Shown here one piece after another: positions 15,512 to 23,241 of a stretch of 23,398 bases of DNA. The stretch's first letter is position 1, and the number at the start of each line of letters is the position of its first letter. The stretch is from Clostridium sp. UBA1056 (GTDB taxonomy: Bacteria > Bacillota > Clostridia > Clostridiales > Clostridiaceae), in the NCBI GenBank assembly GCA_002316385.1, contig DCDL01000052.1, positions 1,413-24,810 of the forward strand, in the 5' to 3' direction. Under the pieces are notes generated by a model that saw nothing but the letters and a program-made list of their open reading frames with translations, searched no databases and was not told where the DNA came from. The translations under genes were made by a program, and so were the position numbers.

Positions 15512-18500
15512 GGAGAGAGTATTCAGAGGATGGATTAGTACAAAAGACCACAATAGATTATTTTAAATATAATTTAGAGTGGGATACTGTTTATGCTTAT
15601 AACACAGAAAAGCTAGGGAAAGATGGACCTTTAGGGAGAAAATCTGAAAAGGAAGTAGTGCTTGTTAGATATTTAAAGCAAGCACTAAAGAAATTTAATC
15701 CTGGTTTACCTGATGAAGCTTATGAAAGTGCTACTGAAATAATAACTGAGAATAATTTATTTAAAATGTTAATTGATATTAATGAAGAAAAATATAAGTT
15801 GTTTAAAGAAGGGGTAAAAGTACAATTTAAAAATAAGCAAGGTGAATTAACAGAAGAAAAATTAAAGGTTTTTAATTTTAGAGAGCCAGAACAAAATAGT
15901 TTTATAGCAGTAAGAGAGTTATGGATACAAGGAAGTTTGTATAGAAGAAGAGCTGATATAATAGGTTTTGTTAATGGGATTCCATTATTATTTATAGAGC
16001 TAAAAAATATTCATAAAGATATTAAAAATGCTTATGAAGATAATTTTACAGATTATAAAGATACTATTCCACACTTATTTAACTATAATGCTGTTGTAAT
16101 GTTAAGCAATGGAATAGAAGGTAAAGTTGGTGCTGTAACAAGTAAATATGAATATTTCAATGAATGGAAGAGGCTTGAAGAAGAAGAAGCGGGTTCTGTA
16201 GATTTTGAAACTATGTTAAAAGGTATGTGTTCTAAAGAAAACTTTATGGATATATTCGAAAATTTTATTTTATTTGATGATAGTTCAGGAAAAAAAGTGA
16301 AAATACTAGCTAGAAATCATCAATTTTTAGGTGTTAATAAAGCTATAGAATCATTTAAGGAGTCTAAAAAGATTAAAAGTAATAAGATAGGAGTATTTTG
16401 GCATACTCAAGGTAGTGGAAAATCATATTCCATAGTATTTTTCTGTCAGAAGCTTTTAAGATGTATTAAAGGAAATCACTCTTTCTTAATTGTTACGGAT
16501 AGAAAAGAGTTAGATGAGCAAATTTATAAAACATTTGTTGGTGTAGGAGCTGTTAAACCTAGTAATAATGTATGGGCATCTAGTGGAGAACATCTAAGAC
16601 AATTATTAGGTGAGGATCAAAGATATATATTTTCATTAATACATAAATTCAATGAAAGACTTAAAGAACCTTATGAAAATACAGAGGAGTTAATTGTTAT
16701 ATCAGATGAAGCTCATAGAACTCAATATGGATTACTAGCAAAAAATATGAGAGATGCGTTGCCGGAAGCAAAATTTTTAGGGTTTACAGGAACACCACTA
16801 TTAAGTGGGGATGAATTGACTAAAGAATTCTTTGGGGATTATGTATCAGTATATGATTTCGATAGAGCAGTTAAAGATGGAGCAACAGTACCTTTATATT
16901 ATCAAAGTAGAGGTGAAAAGCTTGGAATAGTTAATGATGAGTTAAATAGAAAACTTCAAGATAAAATTGATGAATTTGATTTATCAGATGAGGAAGAAGA
17001 AAAGTTAAGAAAAGCTTTATCTAAGGAATATCATATCATAACAAGTAATGAAAGATTAGATACTATAGCGAAAGATATAGTTGAGCATTATTCTACTATG
17101 TGGGAAAGTGGAAAAGCTATGTTGGTGTGCATAGATAAAGTTACGTGTGTAAGAATGTATAATCTAATACATAAATACTGGAAAGAGAAGATTCAAGCTA
17201 CTAAAAAAGAGGTCAGTCAGTCTTTTGATGTTCAAGATGAATTAGATAAGCAAAAAAAGTTAAAATGGCTAGAAGAAACAGAGTATGCTGTTATAGTAAG
17301 TGAAGAACAAAATGAAGTGAAAAAATTTCAAAAGTGGGGATTAGATATAATACCACATAGGGAAAAAATGAAAAAAGGCATCAAAAGGGATGGATATGAC
17401 AAAGAAAGAGACCTTGCAACAGAATTTAAGGATTCAGAAAGTCCATTTAGGTTAGCAATTGTGTGTGCTATGTGGTTAACAGGATTTGATGTTAAGAGTT
17501 TATCTATTTTATATCTTGATAAAGTGTTAAAAGAGCATACATTAATGCAAACAATAGCTAGAGCTAATCGTATAAATGAAGGTAAGAATAATGGTCTAAT
17601 TATCGATTACATTGGGGTATTGAAAAATTTAAGACAAGCACTAGCTAAATATGGTTCAGGAATGGGAGAAGGTGGTGAAAATCCGCCAGCAGGAACAGAT
17701 GAAGACTTATTAAATGATCTAAAAAAGTCAATTAAATTGACTAAAAAGCATTTGAAAGTAAATAAGTTTAATTTAGATGAATTAATAAAGGCGGATGGAT
17801 TTAAGAAAATCGCATTAATAAAAGAAACTGAAGAAGTTATTTATGCTACAGAAGAAATAAAAAAGAAATTTGAAATACTTGCAAGAAATGTTCAAAATAA
17901 GTATAAAGCTTGTTTATTTATGGACGGAGTTGATGAAATAACTCCAGAGTGCGATGCTATAAAGGCTATATATAATAAGATACAGGATAATAAAAGAGAA
18001 ACAGATATTTCACATGTTATTCTAGAGCTTCATAATATTGTTGATGAAGCAATAAAAACTGAAAATATATCTGAAAGTGGATTAGAACCTAGTAAGATGT
18101 TTGACATAAGTAATATAGACTTTGATAGGTTAAAAGAAGAATTTAAATGCAGTTCAAGAAAAAATACAGTATTATACAATATGAAAGAACAAATAGAGCA
18201 TAAGCTTGAAAAAATGATAAAACAAAATCCTATAAGAATGGACTTCTATAAAAAATACAAAGAGATAATAGAAGATTATAATTATGAAAAGGATAGAACT
18301 ATAATTGAAGCAACTTTTGAAGCTTTGTTGAAACTTATGAATGACCTAAGCAAGGAGGAAAAAAGAGCAGCAAAAGAAGGTCTGGAAGAGGAAGACTTAG
18401 CATTATTTGATTTATTAGAAAAATCTAATCTTGAAAAGAAAGATAGAGAAAAATTAAAGAAAGTAAGCAAGGACTTGTTAGAAAAGTTAAAAGATCTTAT

Positions 18501-18696
18501 TGATAATATAGATAATTGGAGAGAAAAGCGAGAGAGTCAAGCTAAAGTTAAAGTTGTTATATATGATTATTTAATTAATTATTTGCCAGAAGCTTATAAT
18601 TTTGATGAAATAGATAAAAAAAGAGATGTTGTATATAATCATTTCTTTGAAAATTATGCTACATCAAGTAATAATACTTATAGTCTATATAATTAA
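15508..18696 (+). CDS. hsdR: Type I restriction-modification system, endonuclease/translocase subunit HsdR
   Basis: HsdR is the ATP-driven DNA translocase and nuclease that cuts unmethylated foreign DNA. Over 1062 residues: an N-terminal PD-(D/E)xK nuclease domain with D150 and E164-L-K166; Walker A GSGKS (302-306) in FWHTQGSGKS; the DEAH box at 400-403; GFTGTP as motif III; QTIARANRINEGK as motif VI; and a long charged helical C-terminal region that docks to HsdM. The start is TTG at 15508, overlapping the hsdS stop by four bases, with GGGGGA about nine bases upstream (15493-15498). The next in-frame ATG is some 85 codons later and would remove part of the N-terminal region, so TTG is preferred. 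All key residues are present, so the system looks active. Confidence 0.96.
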   Translation: MRREYSEDGLVQKTTIDYFKYNLEWDTVYAYNTEKLGKDGPLGRKSEKEVVLVRYLKQALKKFNPGLPDEAYESATEIITENNLFKMLIDINEEKYKLFKEGVKVQFKNKQGELTEEKLKVFNFREPEQNSFIAVRELWIQGSLYRRRADIIGFVNGIPLLFIELKNIHKDIKNAYEDNFTDYKDTIPHLFNYNAVVMLSNGIEGKVGAVTSKYEYFNEWKRLEEEEAGSVDFETMLKGMCSKENFMDIFENFILFDDSSGKKVKILARNHQFLGVNKAIESFKESKKIKSNKIGVFWHTQGSGKSYSIVFFCQKLLRCIKGNHSFLIVTDRKELDEQIYKTFVGVGAVKPSNNVWASSGEHLRQLLGEDQRYIFSLIHKFNERLKEPYENTEELIVISDEAHRTQYGLLAKNMRDALPEAKFLGFTGTPLLSGDELTKEFFGDYVSVYDFDRAVKDGATVPLYYQSRGEKLGIVNDELNRKLQDKIDEFDLSDEEEEKLRKALSKEYHIITSNERLDTIAKDIVEHYSTMWESGKAMLVCIDKVTCVRMYNLIHKYWKEKIQATKKEVSQSFDVQDELDKQKKLKWLEETEYAVIVSEEQNEVKKFQKWGLDIIPHREKMKKGIKRDGYDKERDLATEFKDSESPFRLAIVCAMWLTGFDVKSLSILYLDKVLKEHTLMQTIARANRINEGKNNGLIIDYIGVLKNLRQALAKYGSGMGEGGENPPAGTDEDLLNDLKKSIKLTKKHLKVNKFNLDELIKADGFKKIALIKETEEVIYATEEIKKKFEILARNVQNKYKACLFMDGVDEITPECDAIKAIYNKIQDNKRETDISHVILELHNIVDEAIKTENISESGLEPSKMFDISNIDFDRLKEEFKCSSRKNTVLYNMKEQIEHKLEKMIKQNPIRMDFYKKYKEIIEDYNYEKDRTIIEATFEALLKLMNDLSKEEKRAAKEGLEEEDLALFDLLEKSNLEKKDREKLKKVSKDLLEKLKDLIDNIDNWREKRESQAKVKVVIYDYLINYLPEAYNFDEIDKKRDVVYNHFFENYATSSNNTYSLYN

Positions 18697-18702
18697 ATAT
18701 CA

Positions 18703-18742
18703 AATAAGTCAACATGTCTTAGAGATATGTTGGCTTATTTTT
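18703..18742 (+). terminator. Terminator of the hsd operon
   Basis: AATAAGTCAACAT (18703-18715) and ATGTTGGCTTATT (18727-18739) form a 13-bp stem with one G-T pair, followed by TTT. It begins seven bases after the hsdR stop codon. Confidence 0.88.
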
Positions 18743-18923
18743 ATCCGAAATAAAGATAAGTTATAAATATATATTATTATAGTGAAATGATATCTATACT
18801 AGATAGATAATTCCTATAGGTCATAAAAGATAATGGAGGTATTAATGATGAAAAAGGTTAGTAAATTAAGTGTTTGGTGGAGTTAAGTTAAACTCTAATG
18901 TGACTAGTACTATAGGAGAGTAG

Positions 18924-19184
18924 CTGAATATTTTAGATTATAGCTATGGATCTGAAAGAACTATTGATGCAGATTTAGGTGGGTATGCATTAATTCTAGA
19001 AAGTAAAGATGATGTTATTGAAGCAAAAGAAAATATATTAAAAGGTATTATTTCAGAGTATGTTGATGATATTGAATGTGAAGGAGGTAAGCAGTATTGT
19101 TTACCTCTTTTTCTTTTGTCTTCAGATTATGCAGTAATTGTAGTTACTATTAAGGAATTAATAGATACTCTTATGGAAAATTAA
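18924..19184 (+). pseudogene. Fragment of an unknown protein upstream of the recombinase relic
   Basis: An open frame of 86 codons without a usable start follows a TAG at 18921. It contains DADLGGYALILESKDDVIE and ends at TAA 19182-19184. Upstream, a well-placed ribosome site (GGAGG, 18835-18839) and an ATGATG begin a peptide that stops after about 13 codons, consistent with a broken gene. I do not recognise the family. Its position directly before the recombinase relic suggests a small accessory gene of that element. Confidence 0.4.
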
Positions 19185-19195
19185 GAGGTGGAGAG

Positions 19196-19934
19196 GTGGC
19201 GAAAAAGCTATTAAAGAAAGCTTTTGAAGATAATTTATTTAGTAAGAAGTTTATAACACAATTAAAGAGTTTAGTTTATGTATACTATAGATGTGGTTGT
19301 AGAAAACGTACAAGCAGTAATGTATGTAGTAATAAGGAGATATGAAAGGAATATATTGAAGAATATGTATTAACAGAGCTTGAAGCTAGAATTTTTAATA
19401 ACAAAGAGATACCTATTTTAGTTGAAGGTATTAATGAAAATCTAAGAAAGCAAAATAAAGGAGATGAAAATAAGAGAGCAGTATTTCAAAATGAGCTAGG
19501 AGAAGTTGAAAAACAAATAGGTAATATTGTAACTTCCAATAACTAATGGATTCATGCAAGAAGAGTTTAAGATTAAAATGGACTAGCTAAAAGATAGGAA
19601 GATATACTTAGAGGATAAGCTAGTAGAACTAGAATCAAGTCAATCAGTTACTAAGGTTATAGAAGAAGATATAAAAGGTGTTCTAAGTGGATTTAAAGAA
19701 TATGTGATAACTAAGAATATCCCAGGGTGCAAAAATTTCATACAGGACTTTGTTAAATAAGTTATAGTATATAAGACCCACGTTGAAGTAGTATTCAACG
19801 TGAGTTTTAGCATGTCTAGGAATGAAAAATTAATAGGCATTAATATAGAACCTTCTAGAGGCACACAATCTATAAATCCTATTATTTATAAAATATACAA
19901 ATTAATCATATTTAGTGGTATTATGGTAATATGA
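19196..19934 (+). pseudogene. Decayed large serine recombinase (zinc ribbon and C-terminal part)
   Basis: The first frame from 19196 reads VAKKLLKKAFEDNLFSKKF, then YYRCGCRKRTSSNVCSNKEI, where an in-frame TGA (19343-19345) replaces what is normally arginine, then KEYIEEYVLTELEARIF. This is the zinc-ribbon and coiled-coil region of large serine recombinases. The frame stops at 19544 and the match continues in the +1 frame from 19548 (GFMQEEFKIKMD), with TAG at 19584 and TAA at 19758, through KTHVEVVFNVSFSMSRN, to TGA 19932-19934. The N-terminal catalytic domain is missing. At least three stops and one frameshift mean it cannot make a working protein. Its end resembles the island A relic at 8313-8489. 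Confidence 0.8.
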
Positions 19935-19956
19935 GTCGTAAAGGGGGAGGATATGT

Positions 19957-20682
19957 ATGGAAAATATAAAAGCAAATTTTGATGACTTTACACTTAACGC
20001 TAGGGTTATGCCAGTATTAGTAGTTGTATTACCTATAATTTGTGTCGGGCTTTATGAAAGTATAATTAAAGAAGGTGTATTAGAAAGTACTATATATGCA
20101 AGTATAATTATTATTTTTATAACCTTCATGGCATATATTGCCAGGGATTTGGGAAAAAAGGCTGAGCGTAAGATGGTTAAAAGATTAGGTGGGTTACCAA
20201 CAACCATATTGATGAGATTTTCTGATACTAGAATAGATCCACATAGTAAAATGAGATACCATAAAATATTAAAGAAAAAAATAAAGGGTCTAAATATTCC
20301 TATTAGTATAGAAGAAGAGAAAGACGATAGTGATTATATTTATGATTCAGCTATAAATTGGATAAGAGGAATTACTAATTCGGATAAGAAAAAATATCAT
20401 CTGGTATACAAGGAATTGAAAAATTACAATTTTTGGAGAAATTTATATGGAATAAAGTATATTGGTATATGTATTTATATATTAATAGCAATAAGAGAAA
20501 TAGTGTTAATGAGCAATTTTGATATCGTGGATATATTTATGAAGCCATATCCACAATATATAGCATTTATCATTATGACTGGTAGTGCCTTGCTTGGATT
20601 AATTATGATAAATAAAAAGATAGTTGAAAATAAGGCTTTTGATTACGCTAAAGCTTTACTTGAAATTTGTGATAAAATATAA
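19957..20682 (+). CDS. Four-helix membrane protein, operon partner of the MBL-fold protein
   Basis: The 241-residue protein has four hydrophobic segments in two pairs: about 17-36 (VMPVLVVVLPIICVGLY), 44-62, 165-183 (YIGICIYILIAIREIVL) and 202-220. Between the pairs lies a roughly 95-residue charged, probably cytoplasmic domain with TTILMRFSDTRIDP near its start. The pattern resembles small multi-helix membrane effectors found in bacterial defence systems, but I cannot place it in a named family. A strong Shine-Dalgarno (GGGGGAGG, 19943-19950) precedes ATG 19957. The next gene starts 21 bases after the stop, so the two form an operon. It follows the recombinase relic with no terminator between. 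Confidence 0.7.
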   Translation: MENIKANFDDFTLNARVMPVLVVVLPIICVGLYESIIKEGVLESTIYASIIIIFITFMAYIARDLGKKAERKMVKRLGGLPTTILMRFSDTRIDPHSKMRYHKILKKKIKGLNIPISIEEEKDDSDYIYDSAINWIRGITNSDKKKYHLVYKELKNYNFWRNLYGIKYIGICIYILIAIREIVLMSNFDIVDIFMKPYPQYIAFIIMTGSALLGLIMINKKIVENKAFDYAKALLEICDKI

Positions 20683-20703
20683 AAATGGGTAGGGGGAATT
20701 TAT

Positions 20704-21582
20704 ATGAGTATAGTAAAATCATTTTCAGTTGGGAATGGGGACATGTTTTATATTGAACATGGCTCGGACAATTTTACTATTATAGATTGTTATTTATCAG
20801 ATGATAATAAAACAGAGATAGTAGATGAAATAAAAGATAAATCTAGAAAAAAAGGAATAACAAGATTCATATCAACACATCCAGATGAAGACCATATTGG
20901 AGGATTAGATTATTTAGATTCAGAAAGTGGAATTACTAATTTTTATTGCGTTAAGAATGAGGCGACTAAACGCGATGAAAGTAATGCTTTTAAAAAGTAT
21001 TGTGAATTAAGAGATTCATCTAAAGCCTTTTATATATATAGAAACTGTTCAAGAAAATGGATGAATATTGGTGATGATAAAAGAGGAAGGTCAGGAATAA
21101 ATATATTATGGCCTGATACAGACAATGAATATTTTAAAAAAGAATTATCAAATGCAAAAGAGGGAAAAAGTCCCAATAATATATCGCCTATAATAAAGTA
21201 TAGTTTAGAAAAAGGAGTTACAATGCTATGGATGGGTGATTTAGAGACTGATTTTATGAATAATATAAAAGATGATATAGATTTACCAGAGGTAGATATT
21301 TTATTTGCACCACATCATGGTAGAGATAGTGGAAAAGTACCAAGTGAAATGTTAAAACAAATGAACCCTAAAATAATTGTTATAGGTGAAGCTCCATCAG
21401 ATAAAATTAATTATTATAGTAGCTATAACACAATAACACAACTTTCAGCAGGAGACATAACTTTTGAATGTGAAACAGGTAAGGTTCATATTTATGTAAG
21501 TAATAAGAATTATAGTGCTGATTATCTAGATAATGAGAAAAAAAGTACTTTTGAAAATTATTTGGGAACATTGACATTATAG
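20704..21582 (+). CDS. ComEC-like metallo-beta-lactamase-fold hydrolase
   Basis: The 292-residue soluble protein belongs to the MBL-fold superfamily. The metal motif is STHPDEDHIGG (H59, D61, D63, H64), the ComEC/Rec2-like variant where the second histidine of HxHxDH is aspartate. MLWMGDLE supplies D179, and FAPHHGRDSG supplies H204 and H205. The N-terminal VGNGDMFYIEHG is also typical of this branch. There is no signal peptide or membrane helix. Family members act as nucleases, phosphodiesterases or other hydrolases, so the substrate is open. GGGGG (20694-20698) precedes ATG 20704. The tight operon with a four-helix membrane protein, inside a defence-rich island, suggests an enzyme-plus-membrane-effector module; this is inference. 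Confidence 0.85.
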   Translation: MSIVKSFSVGNGDMFYIEHGSDNFTIIDCYLSDDNKTEIVDEIKDKSRKKGITRFISTHPDEDHIGGLDYLDSESGITNFYCVKNEATKRDESNAFKKYCELRDSSKAFYIYRNCSRKWMNIGDDKRGRSGINILWPDTDNEYFKKELSNAKEGKSPNNISPIIKYSLEKGVTMLWMGDLETDFMNNIKDDIDLPEVDILFAPHHGRDSGKVPSEMLKQMNPKIIVIGEAPSDKINYYSSYNTITQLSAGDITFECETGKVHIYVSNKNYSADYLDNEKKSTFENYLGTLTL

Positions 21583-21609
21583 AGTCGAGGGCACTAATAG
21601 TAATGTCTT

Positions 21610-21619
21610 CTCCACCATG
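21610..21619 (+). repeat. ssrA-end attachment repeat, copy 3 (distal, degenerate)
   Basis: CTCCACCATG repeats the last bases of ssrA plus TG. The preceding TGTCTT resembles but does not match the ssrA TGTCCCCTCGC. It is followed at once by a terminator, as are copies 1 and 2. A ten-base match alone would be weak; the shared layout strengthens it. Confidence 0.55.
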
Positions 21620-21620
21620 C

Positions 21621-21659
21621 AAAATAGCTACATCAGCTCTAATGTGATGTAGCTATTTT
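21621..21659. terminator. Terminator at the distal island end, shared with the converging gene
   Basis: AAAATAGCTACATCA (21621-21635) and TGATGTAGCTATTTT (21645-21659) form a 15-bp perfect stem with a nine-base loop. With A and T tracts at both ends it can serve both strands. The stop codon of the minus-strand endonuclease gene (21653-21655) lies within the right arm. Confidence 0.9.
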
Positions 21660-22063
21660 ATATTAATAAATTCCTCATAAAAACTCTCTTTCTTAGCAAG
21701 CTGTTCTTCTGTATACCTGCCATTTCTAGGGGTAAGAGATTTATACTGAGTTATTATCATTTCTGCACGGTTTCTTTTAGATTCTATAATTAAGTAAGGA
21801 TAAATATCTTCTAGTAATTTAATAGCATTATTATGTTTAATTACAAATGAATAAGATAATTTATGTTTTTCAGGATTATAATTTTTTTTCTTTATTATTA
21901 CTCCATATCCAATGGTGTCTTTTAGCCAAGTTAATAATTCTATAGTAGTGGAGGCTATTGATACGCAAGGAGCAGGATATTGGTTTGTGTGAAATCGCTG
22001 TAACATAATACTTCCTTCGCCATCAATTATTCCAGCTATATATGCTTTTTCTATTTCTGTCAT
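21653..22063 (-). CDS. Free-standing LAGLIDADG homing endonuclease (single motif)
   Basis: The 136-residue protein begins MTEIEKAYIAGIIDGEGSI; residues 7-17 are the LAGLIDADG helix (A-Y-I-A-G-I-I-D-G-E-G), with E16 at the catalytic acidic position. Later residues (YGVIIKKKNY, AIKLLEDIYPYLIIESKRNRAEMI) fit the family's single-domain fold, which works as a homodimer on a near-palindromic DNA site. The length is normal for single-motif enzymes. ATG 22063 has GAGGTGG just upstream on its strand. It is not inside a visible intron or intein. It converges on the distal ssrA-end repeat and shares its terminator, and would lie next to ssrA if islands A and B were absent. A role in homing of the ORF-less ssrA intron is possible but unproven. 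Confidence 0.88.
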   Translation of the reverse strand: MTEIEKAYIAGIIDGEGSIMLQRFHTNQYPAPCVSIASTTIELLTWLKDTIGYGVIIKKKNYNPEKHKLSYSFVIKHNNAIKLLEDIYPYLIIESKRNRAEMIITQYKSLTPRNGRYTEEQLAKKESFYEEFINIK

Positions 22064-22355
22064 TTAACCACCTCTATAGATAGTATTTACTGGTTTATCA
22101 ATATTATTAGAATTGAATGAAAGAAAGTATTAAGCTTTTAAGATAATAGATTATTAAGAGAATAAGGTAAAGTCAGATACTAATATAGCAAATAAATAGA
22201 GTCTATTAAAATGATTAAAGATATCGTTTAGAATAGGCTAACACTATTAATTATGACTACCTCAAACCTCAATCAAAGATGATATAATTAATATGTATGG
22301 AAGAATTAAAATGGTTTATGTAGGACAATAAAAAGTATATTAATGAGAGGTTAAT
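22064..22355 (+). promoter_or_regulatory. Divergent intergenic region
   Basis: No gene is seen. TATAAT at 22283-22288 is a likely -10 for the J-domain gene but has no good -35. Any promoter for the minus-strand endonuclease gene would also lie here; none stands out. Confidence 0.35.
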
Positions 22356-23174
22356 ATGAGTGATATAGTTGTTTCATTAACAGAGATACAAAGGCTTAAG
22401 GAAGAATTAAATACGTTAAATGAAGAGTACATAAAATTATATGAGAAGATGGAAGATTTAAAAAAGGAAAAAGAATATTTTGAGAGCCTTTATATGTGTA
22501 AACTAGGTGCCTTAATATTTTTAAGATTTGAAAATGAAATTAAATATAGAAGGTTAAAGAAGAAGTTAATATTGATAGTTAAAAGTAAAAATAAAGGTGA
22601 AGAAATAAATATTGAAGAAATAGAAAGAGTTTTAGAAAAAGAGTTAGAAGAGTTTTATCGAGATTTAGATGAGTTGCGTAATAATTTAAAGAACTCTCAA
22701 GAGTTTTTAGAACTTCCTATATTAACAGAAGAGGAAGTAAAAAAGGTTAAAGAGATATTTAGGAGTCTAGCTAAAATACTGCATCCAGATGTAAATAAAA
22801 ATTTAAATGAAGAAATGATGGAGTTGTGGCTTAAAGTTAAAGAGGCTTATGAAAATAATGATTTAATGACATTAATAATTCTTGAAGGAATAATAAAGCA
22901 GAATGAGTTTAAAGCAGATATTAAGGTAATCTCTATAGAAGAAAATATAAGCATATTAAAGAAAAAAATTAATGAACTAAAAAATTTTATAGATGAAGAA
23001 GAAAATAGCTTTCCTTTAAATATAAAAGAGCTTATAGATGATAATGAATATATTAAAGATAAAAAACAGGAGATAACTAATGATATACATGAATACGAAA
23101 GAATGATTACAGAGGTTGAAAAGAGTATTAGTGAGGTATTAGAGGAGAAGAGCTATGTTATCTTTAGTAGTTAA
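22356..23174 (+). CDS. Coiled-coil protein with a central J-domain-like HPD motif
   Basis: The 272-residue, very charged and helical protein has no membrane segment. Residues about 1-120 and 190-265 are predicted coiled coil by eye (long runs of E, K and L at heptad-like spacing). Between them, residues 125-165 contain EEVKKVKEIFRSLAKILHPD (HPD = 143-145) and then LWLKVKEAYENNDL, matching helices II and III of a DnaJ J-domain, the part that stimulates Hsp70 ATPase. The glycine-rich and zinc domains of DnaJ are absent, so this is a type III-like or divergent J-protein. I recall similar hypothetical proteins in clostridia. GAGAGG (22344-22349) precedes ATG 22356. The role is unknown; it could recruit DnaK to a partner bound by the coiled coils. 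Confidence 0.75.
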   Translation: MSDIVVSLTEIQRLKEELNTLNEEYIKLYEKMEDLKKEKEYFESLYMCKLGALIFLRFENEIKYRRLKKKLILIVKSKNKGEEINIEEIERVLEKELEEFYRDLDELRNNLKNSQEFLELPILTEEEVKKVKEIFRSLAKILHPDVNKNLNEEMMELWLKVKEAYENNDLMTLIILEGIIKQNEFKADIKVISIEENISILKKKINELKNFIDEEENSFPLNIKELIDDNEYIKDKKQEITNDIHEYERMITEVEKSISEVLEEKSYVIFSS

Positions 23175-23198
23175 TGTATAGTAAGTTAAATGATGAAT

Positions 23199-23241
23199 AT
23201 ATCCTAATAAAACCAGTAAATATAAGGGCTTATTAGGATAT
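23199..23241. repeat. Hairpin downstream of the J-domain gene
   Basis: ATATCCTAATAA (23199-23210) and TTATTAGGATAT (23230-23241) form a perfect 12-bp stem with a 19-base loop, 25 bases after the stop codon. No T tract follows, so it may be a weak terminator or a stability element. Nothing further is seen up to 23398. Confidence 0.5.

Larger units (their letters stand above)
10284..21619. mobile_element. Genomic island B, bounded by ssrA-end repeats
   Basis: The segment runs from the 17-bp repeat at 10267 to the partial repeat CTCCACCATG at 21610. It contains a small membrane protein, an unknown protein with a HEPN-like half, hsdM-hsdS-hsdR, a decayed serine recombinase, and a membrane protein/MBL-fold operon. 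The right boundary rests on only ten identical bases plus the following terminator, so it is less certain than the left. Confidence 0.55.

Noticed and set aside
19640..19864. Minus-strand open frame within the recombinase relic
   Set aside because: No ribosome site and no recognisable protein. The plus strand carries a clear decayed recombinase in this interval.
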